64,000 nucleotides of DNA from Alkalibacillus silvisoli (GCF_039521975.1 NZ_BAAACZ010000010.1:1-64000), one strand, 5' to 3'; counted from the stretch's first letter, positions 33,665 to 43,290 are shown. The notes: generated by a model from the letters alone, not told the origin. Translations and numbers: made by a program.

Positions 33665-34139
33665 CACACACTCCACATGATTCGAGTAGTGGTCGCAGAT
33701 AAAATGATGTAGTTGTGTTTACCTTTAAGATATTTCGACAAAAGTAATGCATAAATCCACCCCATTTTTAATTCAATAATACATTTGTACTACGTAACAT
33801 GCAGGTCTGTTATTTTCTCGTCTTACTTATTTGAATTGCGGTCGTTAATGGGGTAATGAAAATGTATTAATAGAAGGAGCAAAACAGCTATTTTAATAAA
33901 ACGCTTAATGACTATCTGTGTAATAAGTATAATAATACAATAGCCTTCTGTCATATTTGAAACGACTGAAGGCTATAAAACCATTTAATTCGAGAGATAA
34001 TAAACAGCAATTAATCCCCAAGCTTTATTAATTCCATTTGTATTATTTAATTCGACTTCAAACGGATTCAGGTTAATTCGTTGATGTAACTCTATGGTGT
34101 TTGCTCAAAAGTATATATTTTGTTGGTTCAATGTTTTGC
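33665..34139. other. intergenic stretch with one hairpin
   Basis: No gene supported. The only structure is ATAGCCTTC (33940-33948) / GAAGGCTAT (33968-33976), extended by GTC/GAC, without a clear U tract. The minus frame at 33535-33765 overlaps the integrase remnant and is a shadow. Confidence 0.5.
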
Positions 34140-34606
34140 TCAGTTCCTTATCCAAAAGGTAGAATTCAAATAAATTTTCTCCAAATTCTGGTTTTTGTAT
34201 GTTGGAAGGTTTTTTATTGTTATAATTCCAGAAACCGTATTTAAAAACAAACAATTGTTAACTTCCTCCAGAGTCACTATTAGATTATCGTCAACATTAG
34301 TTATAACAGGTATTTGGAATATACCATTAATCGTTTTTTGAAGAATTAAACGATAATCTTCCAACAGACGGGCATCTGGAATTAGGTGCTCCACTTCTTC
34401 TATCTATTTACATGCTTTATACCAGATAATCAAATGAAAATTCAACACTATCTATTTTAACGAAATTCGGCTCTAAATTAAATACTGTCAGCCTGTTTCC
34501 AATAAAAATGCGGTCCTGTGATGCCCTCATTTGAAAGAGCATCATCCACCAAAGGATTAGGCTCTTTCGCTACAACTCGTTCAATTTTAACCAATGTCTC
34601 ATTCAT
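34140..34606 (-). pseudogene. decayed or multi-ORF 3' gene of the sigma-ParB-helicase operon
   Basis: Three successive minus frames, each protein-like, cover the stretch. 34606-34478: ATG, 42 codons, VKIERVVAKEPNPLVDDAL. 34530-34417: RIFIGNRLTVFNLEPNF then VKIDSVEFSFDYLV. 34394-34140: HLIPDARLLEDYRLILQKTI then VITNVDDNLIVTLEEVNN. They could be one gene of about 150 residues broken by two frameshifts, or small genes. The first ATG is 8 bp after the helicase stop with GGTGG as weak ribosome site. Family not recognised. Confidence 0.4.
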
Positions 34607-34614
34607 ACCACCAA

Positions 34615-37137
34615 TTATTCATCAAACAAAGCAGTGATCTCCTCTAAGTCCACTGTTGGATCCGGGATTAAAACCCCACGTTCAATGGCGGAGAGCATTC
34701 GTTCTTCCTTGGTCATTAACCGGTTATAAATGCGTTCATCAATCGTATTGCGCTCACCAACCTTGCCTTGGAGCATCAAAAAGTAATACTGTGTATAATC
34801 ATCTTCCTTTAAACCTAGACGATGAATACGGTCACGGGATTGAAGAAGGTGGGTCAGATTAAATGAGTACTCGAGATAAATAGCATCGTGACAAGTATGG
34901 TGTAGCGAGACCGATTCCCCCAGTGTGTGCGGGTTCGTTATGAGAATATCGATTTCCCTGTTCAGGAATTGTTCGATAATAGCATCACGGTCTCCCTGAC
35001 TCGTATCACCATAAATCACTTCTGCCTGGATTCCCTTTTGGTGTAAATCGTTTTTAAGGGTGAGCATCGTATCAACAAAAATGCACCAGATAATCGATTG
35101 CTTTTTTTCCCGAAACAGTGAGTGGGCCAGGTTAATGGCTGTATCGTATTTTGACGTCTTCGATACACTGCGAATCAAGTCTATTTCTTCCGTTGTAAAC
35201 TGGATCTGATCCGAATTGCTGGAGTCCCAATGGTCCTCATCGTGATGCACATCTTCTCCGTACATTTCAATGTAATCAATACTTTTTAGTAAAAGTAGCG
35301 GGTTGACCGATGCCTGAATCAAACGAATGTAGAGATGGAAAACGGAGTGTCCGTATTTTCGGTACAGCAGGTTCAAAAGCTGCTGCTCCTGTTCATCCGC
35401 GGTGACATAAAGCAATTCATTTTCATTGGCCGCCGGCACCTGGAGGTGATTTTTTGTTGTACGCCAGAAAAATGGATACAGCAGATCATTGATCCGTTCA
35501 ACCATCACTGAATTCGGATTTTTCAATTGATCCTTTCTAAAATTAAAGTACATGCGATATTCGTCATCATATAAGATTTTTAACAGGTTGTAAATATCCT
35601 CATACGAGTTGGGAATCGGTGTACCGGTGAGGGCAAACTTAAACTTTGCCCCCTTTGTAACCGCCTTTACCGATTGCGCACGTAAACTTTGAATGCCTTT
35701 AATTTTATGCACTTCATCCAAAATGACCATCGTCCGCTCATCAATGACACTGCTTAGCACGCCCTGATACTTTCCAACAGATTCATAATTTACCAGAACA
35801 ACATTACACTTCCCGAATTCGGTTATAAATTCTGTCGGTGAATATTTATGACGCTGCACATCCAGTACGCGCAGACGTTTGTTTTCTTTGAAGTTTTCAT
35901 AAAACTCCTTCCTCCACGCTAAAAAGGAGCTCTTTGGTCCGATCATGACAATTCTATCAACCAGGTCAACTTCCGGTGCCGTTAAATAGGAGTAAACGAG
36001 ATAAGACATTGTCGTCTTTCCGGCACCGGGCACGGAAAAGTTTGAAGCCCGCTGCATTTCTAACATATAGAAACTGCACCAGAGCTGTACCTCCCGTGGT
36101 GGTCGAGCAAGTGCCTTTGTGGCTGTCTCTTTAAATGCGTTGAACCGCTCGGCAACAACCGGATCCAAATCTTGCTGATAGAATTTGATGGCTTTGCCGT
36201 AATCTGCTCTTTCTTTAATAAAATACGCCTTTTGAGAGATGAATCGTTGCAGCGCTTCGGTTACCACCACTTCAAAATTCTTTCGTTTTGCAAACTTCCT
36301 TAAATGTTTAATAATATCCTGTATGTCAAGGTGCGTCAGATCTTTTTGGAAGTGCGGGAAATCGCCGTCTAAGTAGGCCCATAATTTTGACCGAAAGACC
36401 CGTTCTGTTCCAAGGATCGTATAGGATGTTAAATTGTTGTGGACGACTAATTCGTCATCCACGTGATCTAAAATAAGCGAATTGGGTGATAAATAAGTAG
36501 AATTCACAATGATTTTCCCCTTATCATATTGAATCAGTTTCTGTTTAACAATCTCATCGATTTCTTTAACAAAAACAAATCCGTTACTTAAGCCGGTACT
36601 CCAGAGCTTTTCAAACTCGGCAATCGCCCTTGAGATCCGCTGCTGATCAAATGGGGCGCTTTTCCACGAGGCTGTCACATCAAACGCCTCATAGTTTCTT
36701 GCAAGGGCTGCAGCTGTTTCGTTATTCGAGCCACTAAAGTAAATGCAATTCCCGTCTGCATCATGGCAAATGCCATATTTACTGTGAAACAGGCCACTGT
36801 GCGTAAACCCAATCTTAAACTCAATCATGCCTTGCGCGATTAAGTGGGTAAAATTACGGACGTTCCTCTGATCTTCCAGGCTGAGTTGCTTAAAATCCTT
36901 GTTTGACAGCTTTGGAACCAAGGATTTCTTGATCTCGTAGCCGTCTTTGAGTATATCGTAATCTTCCTTGCTGATCTCATGGGAAATGATAAAACGCATT
37001 TTTCCGTTTTGACGAATCATACCTTCAATGCCCTTTGCGTAGGCAGCTAGTGCTTTGAAGGTAAAATAGGCACTTACGCGGTCGTATGTGACCGACTTTT
37101 CCAGAACAGGAACGTAAAAAGCGCTTTTAATATCCAC
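34615..37137 (-). CDS. PLD-nuclease/SNF2 helicase fusion
   Basis: 840 aa. Residues 1-200: a phospholipase-D-type nuclease domain with HSKYGICHDAD (H118, K120) and FSGSNNET, one HKD half, so a dimer is expected. Residues about 330-840: SNF2-type superfamily 2 helicase with Walker A VPGAGKTT (369-376), DEVH (474-477), LTGTPIPNS (503-511), LITNPHTLGESVS and QSRDRIHRLG (about 780). PLD-helicase fusions are frequent in bacterial defence loci. The start is a GTG with no visible ribosome site. The 13 codons between the ParB stop and this GTG are open and in the same frame, so read-through could fuse the two. It is the third gene of the operon and richer in GC than its surroundings by eye. Confidence 0.87.
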   Translation of the reverse strand: MDIKSAFYVPVLEKSVTYDRVSAYFTFKALAAYAKGIEGMIRQNGKMRFIISHEISKEDYDILKDGYEIKKSLVPKLSNKDFKQLSLEDQRNVRNFTHLIAQGMIEFKIGFTHSGLFHSKYGICHDADGNCIYFSGSNNETAAALARNYEAFDVTASWKSAPFDQQRISRAIAEFEKLWSTGLSNGFVFVKEIDEIVKQKLIQYDKGKIIVNSTYLSPNSLILDHVDDELVVHNNLTSYTILGTERVFRSKLWAYLDGDFPHFQKDLTHLDIQDIIKHLRKFAKRKNFEVVVTEALQRFISQKAYFIKERADYGKAIKFYQQDLDPVVAERFNAFKETATKALARPPREVQLWCSFYMLEMQRASNFSVPGAGKTTMSYLVYSYLTAPEVDLVDRIVMIGPKSSFLAWRKEFYENFKENKRLRVLDVQRHKYSPTEFITEFGKCNVVLVNYESVGKYQGVLSSVIDERTMVILDEVHKIKGIQSLRAQSVKAVTKGAKFKFALTGTPIPNSYEDIYNLLKILYDDEYRMYFNFRKDQLKNPNSVMVERINDLLYPFFWRTTKNHLQVPAANENELLYVTADEQEQQLLNLLYRKYGHSVFHLYIRLIQASVNPLLLLKSIDYIEMYGEDVHHDEDHWDSSNSDQIQFTTEEIDLIRSVSKTSKYDTAINLAHSLFREKKQSIIWCIFVDTMLTLKNDLHQKGIQAEVIYGDTSQGDRDAIIEQFLNREIDILITNPHTLGESVSLHHTCHDAIYLEYSFNLTHLLQSRDRIHRLGLKEDDYTQYYFLMLQGKVGERNTIDERIYNRLMTKEERMLSAIERGVLIPDPTVDLEEITALFDE

Positions 37138-37176
37138 TTCATCTGAAAAATAAGAGGGGGCTGCAGCTGAAGTATT

Positions 37177-38448
37177 TTATACACGTAAGGCCTCTGCGAT
37201 TTTTTTCATTTCTGCCTCAAGCTTGTTGTACTGAGTAAGAAATTCCTGTTCGGTTTCATCGTCCATATGTTTTAACTGAATCATATCCAGTTTCTCCATA
37301 TCTTTAATAACTTTGTTCATGATGGTTACCGGCTTAGTCTGCACATCTTTCTGTCTGCCGCTCTCAATATACTCTTCGCCTTTTTGCACGACTTCCTGCT
37401 GCGCCTCGTCAATCTCCTTACTCACTTCGCTGAGTGTGTCTAGGTCAACCTGGTCGTACTCATGAAGTGTCTCGTAAATGTCTTCAACCTGATCTTCGAT
37501 GTCATCCAAAAAGTCTTCCTTTTCATCGTAATTCATGACATGTCTGCCGATATCGCGCATGTTTCGGGACAGGTCATGGGTTTTTTGCATTCGTCCTGTC
37601 AGTGCAACCGTAAACAAGGTATCGCGGATGCGCATATACTCCTGCACATCTTGTTTGTCGTCCTTGTTCTCAAGTATTGTAATGATATCTATGCCTTTTA
37701 TCTGACGTTCAATAATCATCAGCATATCCTGCAGGATCGTATCGAATTCCCAGTCACGTGCAATGTAATACTGCTTTTCTGCGTTAATGAACTCAAGAAA
37801 TTGATTCATGAGTACCGCACGTTTGACCATTTTCTTCACATCACTTACCGATTTGTTAACGTAGTTGCTGTACTCTTCCATTGAGAAAAGCTCGTTTTCA
37901 ATAATATCCTGGTAGATGTCCACTAAGTTATCAATCGGATTATAGTCGATCGGCTTTTCTTTTCCGTGCTGCAGCTGCAGCTCCAGTTTTTTTATGTCCT
38001 TAGCGTCTATGCCCTCTGATTGATCGAGTAAAATGGCATTAAAAAACATATCGCCCTTCCCCTCTGCTTTAAGCTTGCGCAGCGCAGTAAAGCGGCGGTT
38101 TCCATCAATGATCCGGCCGTCATTAAGAACGACACCCGGTTCTAGCTGGCCTAGGAGGCTTATGTTCTTCTTCGTCTTCTCCAGCGCATTTGGATTGGAT
38201 TGGTAGATAAACTCTTCCAATACTTTATTGTACGCCTCAATATCATCTTTTTGTAATTCTTCCCCACTTGATAAATGCTGACTGATATAGGTCGAAATTC
38301 GACCGTTATTTTCATTGTAATGACACAGTTCGAGGGGGATGGTTAACACTTTGTAGGACTCTTCTGTATTTTTTATCTTAAGCCGGCGACTTTCCCCGCT
38401 TTCCCTAATAGATATTCCAATGAATTCTTTTAGGCTTTGCATTTTCAT
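37177..38448 (-). CDS. ParB/Srx-fold protein (ParB-like nuclease or NTPase)
   Basis: 423 aa. Residues 30-135 form a ParB N-terminal-like domain: VLTIPLELCHYNENNGRI, then LLGQLEPGVVLNDGRIIDGNRRFTALRKL, with the DGNRRF motif at 115-120. A helical middle (YSNYVNKSVSDVKKMVKRA, an HTH-like segment near 205-222) follows, and a long acidic coiled-coil tail (DDIEDQVEDIYETLHEYDQVD and later). DGQHR/ParB-like folds occur as DNA-binding or nuclease subunits in defence systems such as Dnd-related ones. The start shares one base with the upstream stop (TAATG at 38448), so translation is coupled. Confidence 0.8.
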   Translation of the reverse strand: MKMQSLKEFIGISIRESGESRRLKIKNTEESYKVLTIPLELCHYNENNGRISTYISQHLSSGEELQKDDIEAYNKVLEEFIYQSNPNALEKTKKNISLLGQLEPGVVLNDGRIIDGNRRFTALRKLKAEGKGDMFFNAILLDQSEGIDAKDIKKLELQLQHGKEKPIDYNPIDNLVDIYQDIIENELFSMEEYSNYVNKSVSDVKKMVKRAVLMNQFLEFINAEKQYYIARDWEFDTILQDMLMIIERQIKGIDIITILENKDDKQDVQEYMRIRDTLFTVALTGRMQKTHDLSRNMRDIGRHVMNYDEKEDFLDDIEDQVEDIYETLHEYDQVDLDTLSEVSKEIDEAQQEVVQKGEEYIESGRQKDVQTKPVTIMNKVIKDMEKLDMIQLKHMDDETEQEFLTQYNKLEAEMKKIAEALRV

Positions 38449-40916
38449 TACCTCTCTCCACTGTAGATAGTTTCGTAGAATCGTTCTTTGTCCTGGTAAA
38501 CCTTATTCATTTCTCTTGAGTAATAAAACGCTGTATTCTGTATTGTACGAATCAGTTTATCTTTATTAAGATCAATGCCAAATTCCCTCTTCAGCCTTGT
38601 CTTCAGAACGTCAAGGTCAAGTGGCTCGCTGTCCTTACTAACCAACCATTCGAGAAATTCCTTTAGCGTAAATTCCTTACCTGTTTTTGAAAAGATCGTA
38701 CAGTTTTTCGTATTCAGCGCCCGAAGCTTTGGATGAGTCCAGATGATCCGCTCGTAGAAAACCTCATCGAATCCATAGTCTTCCAGCTCCTGCTCAAATC
38801 CTTCCTGCTTTAACGAGTAATAGGTGAAAAACGGTGCTTCGGAGTAATGGTAAGCTGCCTCCCTGTATACAACCAATTCGTCCTTAGTGATTCCTGCCCC
38901 TTCAATCTTTCTACTTGTCAAATACATATCCGGCGCCACTTTTACAACTTCCAGTTTTTTCTCCAAATCGTATAGTGCACTCAAAAAGTGATTCGTTTTA
39001 AAGTGGTGTGATCGCGTATTACGGAACATATCGTTTTTCAGAATAAGTCTAGTAAAATACTGATCAATCGAGCTGTATTTCCGGTTTAAAACGAACATAC
39101 CCTTTAAACTGTAATTTAGTTTCATTAGGGCCTGATTGTTAACAAACTTCTCTTTAAAATCCAGAATATGCTCCGAACCAAGTTTGATCAACTCCTGAAC
39201 CGTATAAAGATCGTTTTTCAGAAGTGATTCAACCAGCGAATACTCTGCCTCACTTACCTCTTCATAGCTCACTTTAATAAAATGATTGTGTAAGTAGGGC
39301 AAGTAGTCATTGTCATTGCTGTACAGCAGGCTGTGTAAGGAATCCTGCCGTAAGCCATAGTTGTTCTCCACATAATCTAAAAAATCCTCAATTGAGATCG
39401 GGGCCAATTCGTAAAACAGACTTTTTAAGAATTCCTTTTTACTCGTCTGCACACAAAATTCAGGCATTTTCGTAAACGTCACGCCGTCTATTTCAATGTA
39501 TCTTTTGTATAAATTGTGAAGCTCATGCCCTGAATCGATATTTAACTCAACCATTAAAGCTTCGTTTTCATTGAATATCTTCGCCATGTGATATACACCA
39601 GGGTCCAGATCCAGAAGTTCTTTTAAGTGATTCATCATTTCAGGGTCAACTTTGTCCACATCGTAAAATCGAAAGCTGTTGCTTTTTGTGCGGATAATCT
39701 TGCGGGATCGATCAATCAATCCCATTGCACTTCGCTCTGTATAGTACAGAGACGGATCCAGACGGTGCTCCGTTATATACTCGTTAGCTACCTCATTAAA
39801 TTCCTCATTACTAACTGTTTTTTGCCCAAAGTGAAACATCAGGTGTTCAAAAAAAGCTAGTTTGTTATTGTAGGGAACAACCTTTTTTTCATAATTAATG
39901 TAGCAATTCAAATGAGCTAAAACAAGTTCCTGCAGCTTTGCTGTCAGGGAAAGTTCATCCAGTGAGTCTAATACACTTCTTTCTCCCCGATCCAGCTTTA
40001 CATTTAGAAGCTGGTAAACTTCGGGTATTTCCCCGTACACTGCTGAAAACAGTTCCTCATCCCAGTCGTATACCTCAAAAACGTCCTTATAAAAAGTGAG
40101 CTCCTCAAGTTCAGGTAATTTGCTCAGCAGCTTCGCTTCCCTTTGGCGGATACGTTCACGGGACAAATTCAAACTATCACCGATCTGTTGAAGAGACTCA
40201 CCCTTCATGCGACGGATCAATATCTCTTTATCTTTAAAATCATCTGCAAGTAATTGTTTTATCGTTTTTACATTTCTTTTGAAACCAAGATCAGAGGTAA
40301 ACGTCAAGTAGTTTTCCATCATTTTCTTGTGCAAAAATAGTTCTATGCTCTCTACATCTATTTTTGTTTCCGGTATGTTAAGCTGCACACTTAACTCCTT
40401 AGACAGAGTATCCTTGGTGACATAATGGCGCGGTGGTAGCTGTTCGCAATACTGATGTAAGTAAAAGTGATATGTCTTTGCAGTAATATCAGCTTGAAAT
40501 AACTCTTCACACGACCTAAATGCTTCTATAATGCGTTCAAAAATGACTTTCTTGTTCTTGCGACCGATCCGTTCAAAAAAAACATCGTATGTCATAGAAT
40601 CAAGTTGATGGTATGTAATGTCATGATCCACTAGTAAGCGAATATTTGACAGTGACAATCCTGCAGCACCCAATTTATATACGGACTGTTCATATGCCTC
40701 AATACTTAATAAAGCTATGGCGTTCATTACTTTTCCAGTCATTGCCTTTTTAGAGGTCTGTAATTGAGAAACCTTGTTAGACTCCGTTAAAAAGTCGTTC
40801 ACTACAAAATCATACTCAACGAGTTGATCAATCATTTTTTTTGAAACATTAAATTCCAATAAACAATACAATGTATACGGATTAAACAAATAATGAAACT
40901 TGCTTTGTGGAAGCAT
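38448..40916 (-). CDS. large protein with sigma-70 region 4 HTH and HhH-like segment
   Basis: 822 aa. Residues 234-268 (MKGESLQQIGDSLNLSRERIRQREAKLL in pieces) are a clear sigma-70 region 4.2 HTH. Residues 82-130 (LGAAGLSLSNIRLLVDHDITYHQLDSMTYDVFFERIGRK in pieces) resemble the helix-hairpin-helix of the RNA polymerase alpha C-terminal domain. The remaining 550 residues are helical with winged-helix-like repeats and no known enzyme motif. No sigma regions 2 or 3 are present, so it is not a normal sigma factor; it may recognise DNA or RNA polymerase. It is the first gene of the operon, ATG 40916 after GAGGAG. Confidence 0.75.
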   Translation of the reverse strand: MLPQSKFHYLFNPYTLYCLLEFNVSKKMIDQLVEYDFVVNDFLTESNKVSQLQTSKKAMTGKVMNAIALLSIEAYEQSVYKLGAAGLSLSNIRLLVDHDITYHQLDSMTYDVFFERIGRKNKKVIFERIIEAFRSCEELFQADITAKTYHFYLHQYCEQLPPRHYVTKDTLSKELSVQLNIPETKIDVESIELFLHKKMMENYLTFTSDLGFKRNVKTIKQLLADDFKDKEILIRRMKGESLQQIGDSLNLSRERIRQREAKLLSKLPELEELTFYKDVFEVYDWDEELFSAVYGEIPEVYQLLNVKLDRGERSVLDSLDELSLTAKLQELVLAHLNCYINYEKKVVPYNNKLAFFEHLMFHFGQKTVSNEEFNEVANEYITEHRLDPSLYYTERSAMGLIDRSRKIIRTKSNSFRFYDVDKVDPEMMNHLKELLDLDPGVYHMAKIFNENEALMVELNIDSGHELHNLYKRYIEIDGVTFTKMPEFCVQTSKKEFLKSLFYELAPISIEDFLDYVENNYGLRQDSLHSLLYSNDNDYLPYLHNHFIKVSYEEVSEAEYSLVESLLKNDLYTVQELIKLGSEHILDFKEKFVNNQALMKLNYSLKGMFVLNRKYSSIDQYFTRLILKNDMFRNTRSHHFKTNHFLSALYDLEKKLEVVKVAPDMYLTSRKIEGAGITKDELVVYREAAYHYSEAPFFTYYSLKQEGFEQELEDYGFDEVFYERIIWTHPKLRALNTKNCTIFSKTGKEFTLKEFLEWLVSKDSEPLDLDVLKTRLKREFGIDLNKDKLIRTIQNTAFYYSREMNKVYQDKERFYETIYSGER

Positions 40917-40972
40917 TTATGAATCTCCTCGCATTAAATTTAAGGCGCTTTCCTCTATCCATAGTACACAAG

Positions 40973-41039
40973 GACCAAGTGCTTTTGGTCTCGGTGCACC
41001 TTTCTACTATATTTTACAGAAGTATAGGCCGCACGTCAT
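40973..41039 (-). promoter_or_regulatory. candidate promoter and operator of the island operon
   Basis: ATGACG (41039-41034), 17 bp, TAAAAT (41016-41011) is a moderate sigma-A promoter. The inverted repeat GACCAA-n6-TTGGTC (40973-40990) lies just downstream of the expected start and could hold a repressor. The frames at 40900-41103 on the plus strand are shadows. Confidence 0.45.
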
Positions 41040-41283
41040 TACATACGCAAAAAAACTTAATTCCTTTTTTAAGGGGAAGCCATGTGCCTTGAGTTTTACT
41101 TAACGGTATATCAGTCTGATGCCGAATTCCTCTAATCATATTTGGCAACTTTATGTTTGGTATTTGTGACTAGAAAGCCAACTTATCTCTCCATATGTAA
41201 ACGAAAACCCTTGAATTAGTTATCAAGGGATTCACAGTATGCTTGTACACCACAAAAAAACTTTTGAATTTTTTCATCCCTTC

Positions 41284-41317
41284 AACCCGCATTCCACCGT
41301 CAGCTTGGTAATAAAGT
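41284..41317. repeat. island-edge repeat, right copy
   Basis: AACCCGCATTCCACCGT (41284-41300) followed by TAATAAAG matches AACCCACATTCCACCGT (31624-31640) plus TAATAAAG next to the istA remnant, in the same orientation. It marks both sides of the island. Confidence 0.6.
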
Positions 41318-41545
41318 CTTGAACGCGAGCCCCGATTTTATCACTTTTTTTACTCAAATTTATTCAAAACATTTTTACCAACGTTAAAAAAATCTTGTAT
41401 AAAAATCATGGGAAACCCCTGATCAATAAGGATTTCCCACTTTTCCTTCTCTCTCTATTCAAAACTTTTTTACCTAAAAAACGCTGTTTTTACAAAACTT
41501 TATTATCGATTCAAATGTTTTTTTCGGTTTACAATTTTGTGCATT

Positions 41546-41694
41546 AACAATAAACTCGTAACACTTTTCACCCTTTCAAGCCTTTTCCGACCATCGCCTT
41601 TCACAATAAACTCGTAACACAAATCCCGATTTTCGCCTATTTTGTTTCAAAATTTTGTCATGACTTTATTCGCACGAAAAACAAACTCGTAACA
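41546..41694 (-). repeat. IS21-like terminal repeats
   Basis: Three copies of TGTTACGAGTTTATTGT (minus strand) at 41546-41564, 41602-41620 and 41679-41694 (the last with GTTTGTT). Multiple subterminal copies of the end sequence are typical of IS21-family ends. The rest of the gap 41318-41824 has one attenuator-like hairpin, GGGAAAnCC / GGnTTTCCC around 41411-41440, and no gene. Confidence 0.65.
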
Positions 41695-41824
41695 AAGAAC
41701 GCCTGAGGAATGCAGGAAACCAACGTTTTACCTTACACTCCTCAAACGTCTGTTCAAACTTTAATATGACAAAATGCCTGATTTGTTATGACCTTTTTAT
41801 GAATGTTGAAACTTTATTGTTGGG

Positions 41825-43201
41825 TTACAATTTCCTAACCAACTTCGCAACTGACTCGACATGATTACTTTGCGGAAACATATCAACAGGCTGGATTTCT
41901 TTCGTTTCAAATCCACTTTCAGATAATATTTTCAAATCACGGGCTAAAGTTGATGGATTGCATGAGACGTAAACGATCCGCTCTGGCTGCATGTCGATCA
42001 TTGCTTGAAGTAGTTCCTCGTCACAGCCTTTACGTGGTGGGTCGACGACGATGACATCAGGGTCTAGCCCCTGAACTTTCCACCATGGCATCACTTTCTC
42101 CGCTTCACCAACATAAAATTCTGCGTTATCAATGTGATTTCGTTTTGCATTTTCTTTTGCATCATCAACTGCTTGCGGTATGACTTCAACCCCATAAACT
42201 TTTTTAGCATGTTGAGCTAAAAAGAGTGAAATACTGCCAATTCCACAATAAGCATCGATGACGGTTTCTTGTCCTGTAAGTTGGGCATATTTCAAAGCTT
42301 GATCGTAAAGTTTTTCTGTTTGTTCCGGGTTCACTTGATAAAATGAGTGGGCTGAGATTGCGAATTCTAAGTCATGAATTTTATCAATGATTACGTCTTC
42401 GCCCCAGATTGTTTTTGATTCTTGCCCCATTATCACATTCGTCTGTTTCGGGTTTATGTTATGGATGATTCCTTTAATATTCGAATCAAGGTCTCTAACC
42501 TTTTCAATTAGCTCTTTTTTATATGGTAAGTCTTTCGTATTGGTTACAATCACAACCATCACTTCATTCGTGTGATAGCCTGTTCTTAATACTAAATGAC
42601 GTATAACGCCTTCATGTGTCTCCTCGTTATAAGGTTCAATGCCTAACTCATCAATAATTGAGCGCATTTCACGGACAATGTGATCATTCGATTCACTCTG
42701 AACTGGGCACGTATCCATGTCAATAATGTTGTGACTTCGCTTTTGATAAAAGCCTGTAATCACTTTACCTTGTCTTTTGCCCACAGGAATTTGCACCTTA
42801 TTACGGTACGCCCAAGGTTCTTTCATTCCAATAGTCGGGTGTACAGGTACATCAGGCATTTGTGCGATTTTCTTCATGACATCTTGTACTTGCTTTTGTT
42901 TCATTGTTAATTGACGTTCGTAGCTCATATGTTGGATTTGGCAACCACCGCATTTATAAAACACGTCACATGGTGGTTCGCTCCGGTCTGGGCTCTCTTC
43001 ATAAATCTCAATTAATTTCCCAAAGGCAAGGTTCTTTTTCACTTTAACAATTTTTACTTTCGCCTTCTCACCAGGTAACCCGTATTGCACAAATACAGGG
43101 TACCCGTCAATTTTGCCCACCCCGTCACCTTCATGTGTAAGGTCGCTAAACGTTAAGTCAATGTATTGATTTTTCTTTACTGGTGCGTTTGCTTTTCCCA
43201 T
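41825..43201 (-). CDS. rlmCD: 23S rRNA (uracil-5-)-methyltransferase
   Basis: 458 aa, RumA/TrmA family. TRAM RNA-binding domain at residues 10-65 (DLTFSDLTHEGDGVGKIDG). Four-cysteine Fe-S site CDVFYKCGGCQIQ near 78-90. SAM site IDAYCGIGSISLFLA near 315, VVDPPRKGCDEELL near 385 and the catalytic Cys in YVSCNPSTLARDL near 415. In B. subtilis RlmCD makes m5U747 and m5U1939. It marks the right edge of the island and heads the dgkB-gatCAB neighbourhood. Confidence 0.94.
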   Translation of the reverse strand: MGKANAPVKKNQYIDLTFSDLTHEGDGVGKIDGYPVFVQYGLPGEKAKVKIVKVKKNLAFGKLIEIYEESPDRSEPPCDVFYKCGGCQIQHMSYERQLTMKQKQVQDVMKKIAQMPDVPVHPTIGMKEPWAYRNKVQIPVGKRQGKVITGFYQKRSHNIIDMDTCPVQSESNDHIVREMRSIIDELGIEPYNEETHEGVIRHLVLRTGYHTNEVMVVIVTNTKDLPYKKELIEKVRDLDSNIKGIIHNINPKQTNVIMGQESKTIWGEDVIIDKIHDLEFAISAHSFYQVNPEQTEKLYDQALKYAQLTGQETVIDAYCGIGSISLFLAQHAKKVYGVEVIPQAVDDAKENAKRNHIDNAEFYVGEAEKVMPWWKVQGLDPDVIVVDPPRKGCDEELLQAMIDMQPERIVYVSCNPSTLARDLKILSESGFETKEIQPVDMFPQSNHVESVAKLVRKL

Positions 43202-43290
43202 GTTTTATCCGTCCTTATGTTAGTCTTATAACATTATAGCTAAATGGTTTGTTAGATTAAAGTAATTCCACTTTCAACTGATTTGATTAG

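Noticed and set aside
34615..40916. DISARM, Mokosh, Dnd or BREX system
   Set aside because: No methyltransferase, DrmA/B, SF1 RNA helicase, DndCDE or PglZ partner; the sigma-r4 plus ParB pair does not fit any of these as I know them.
38448..40916. A true sigma factor
   Set aside because: Only a region 4-like HTH is present; regions 2 and 3 are absent and the chain is 822 residues long.
40900..41103. Two short plus ORFs upstream of the island operon
   Set aside because: They overlap the operon promoter region, have no ribosome site and no recognisable product.
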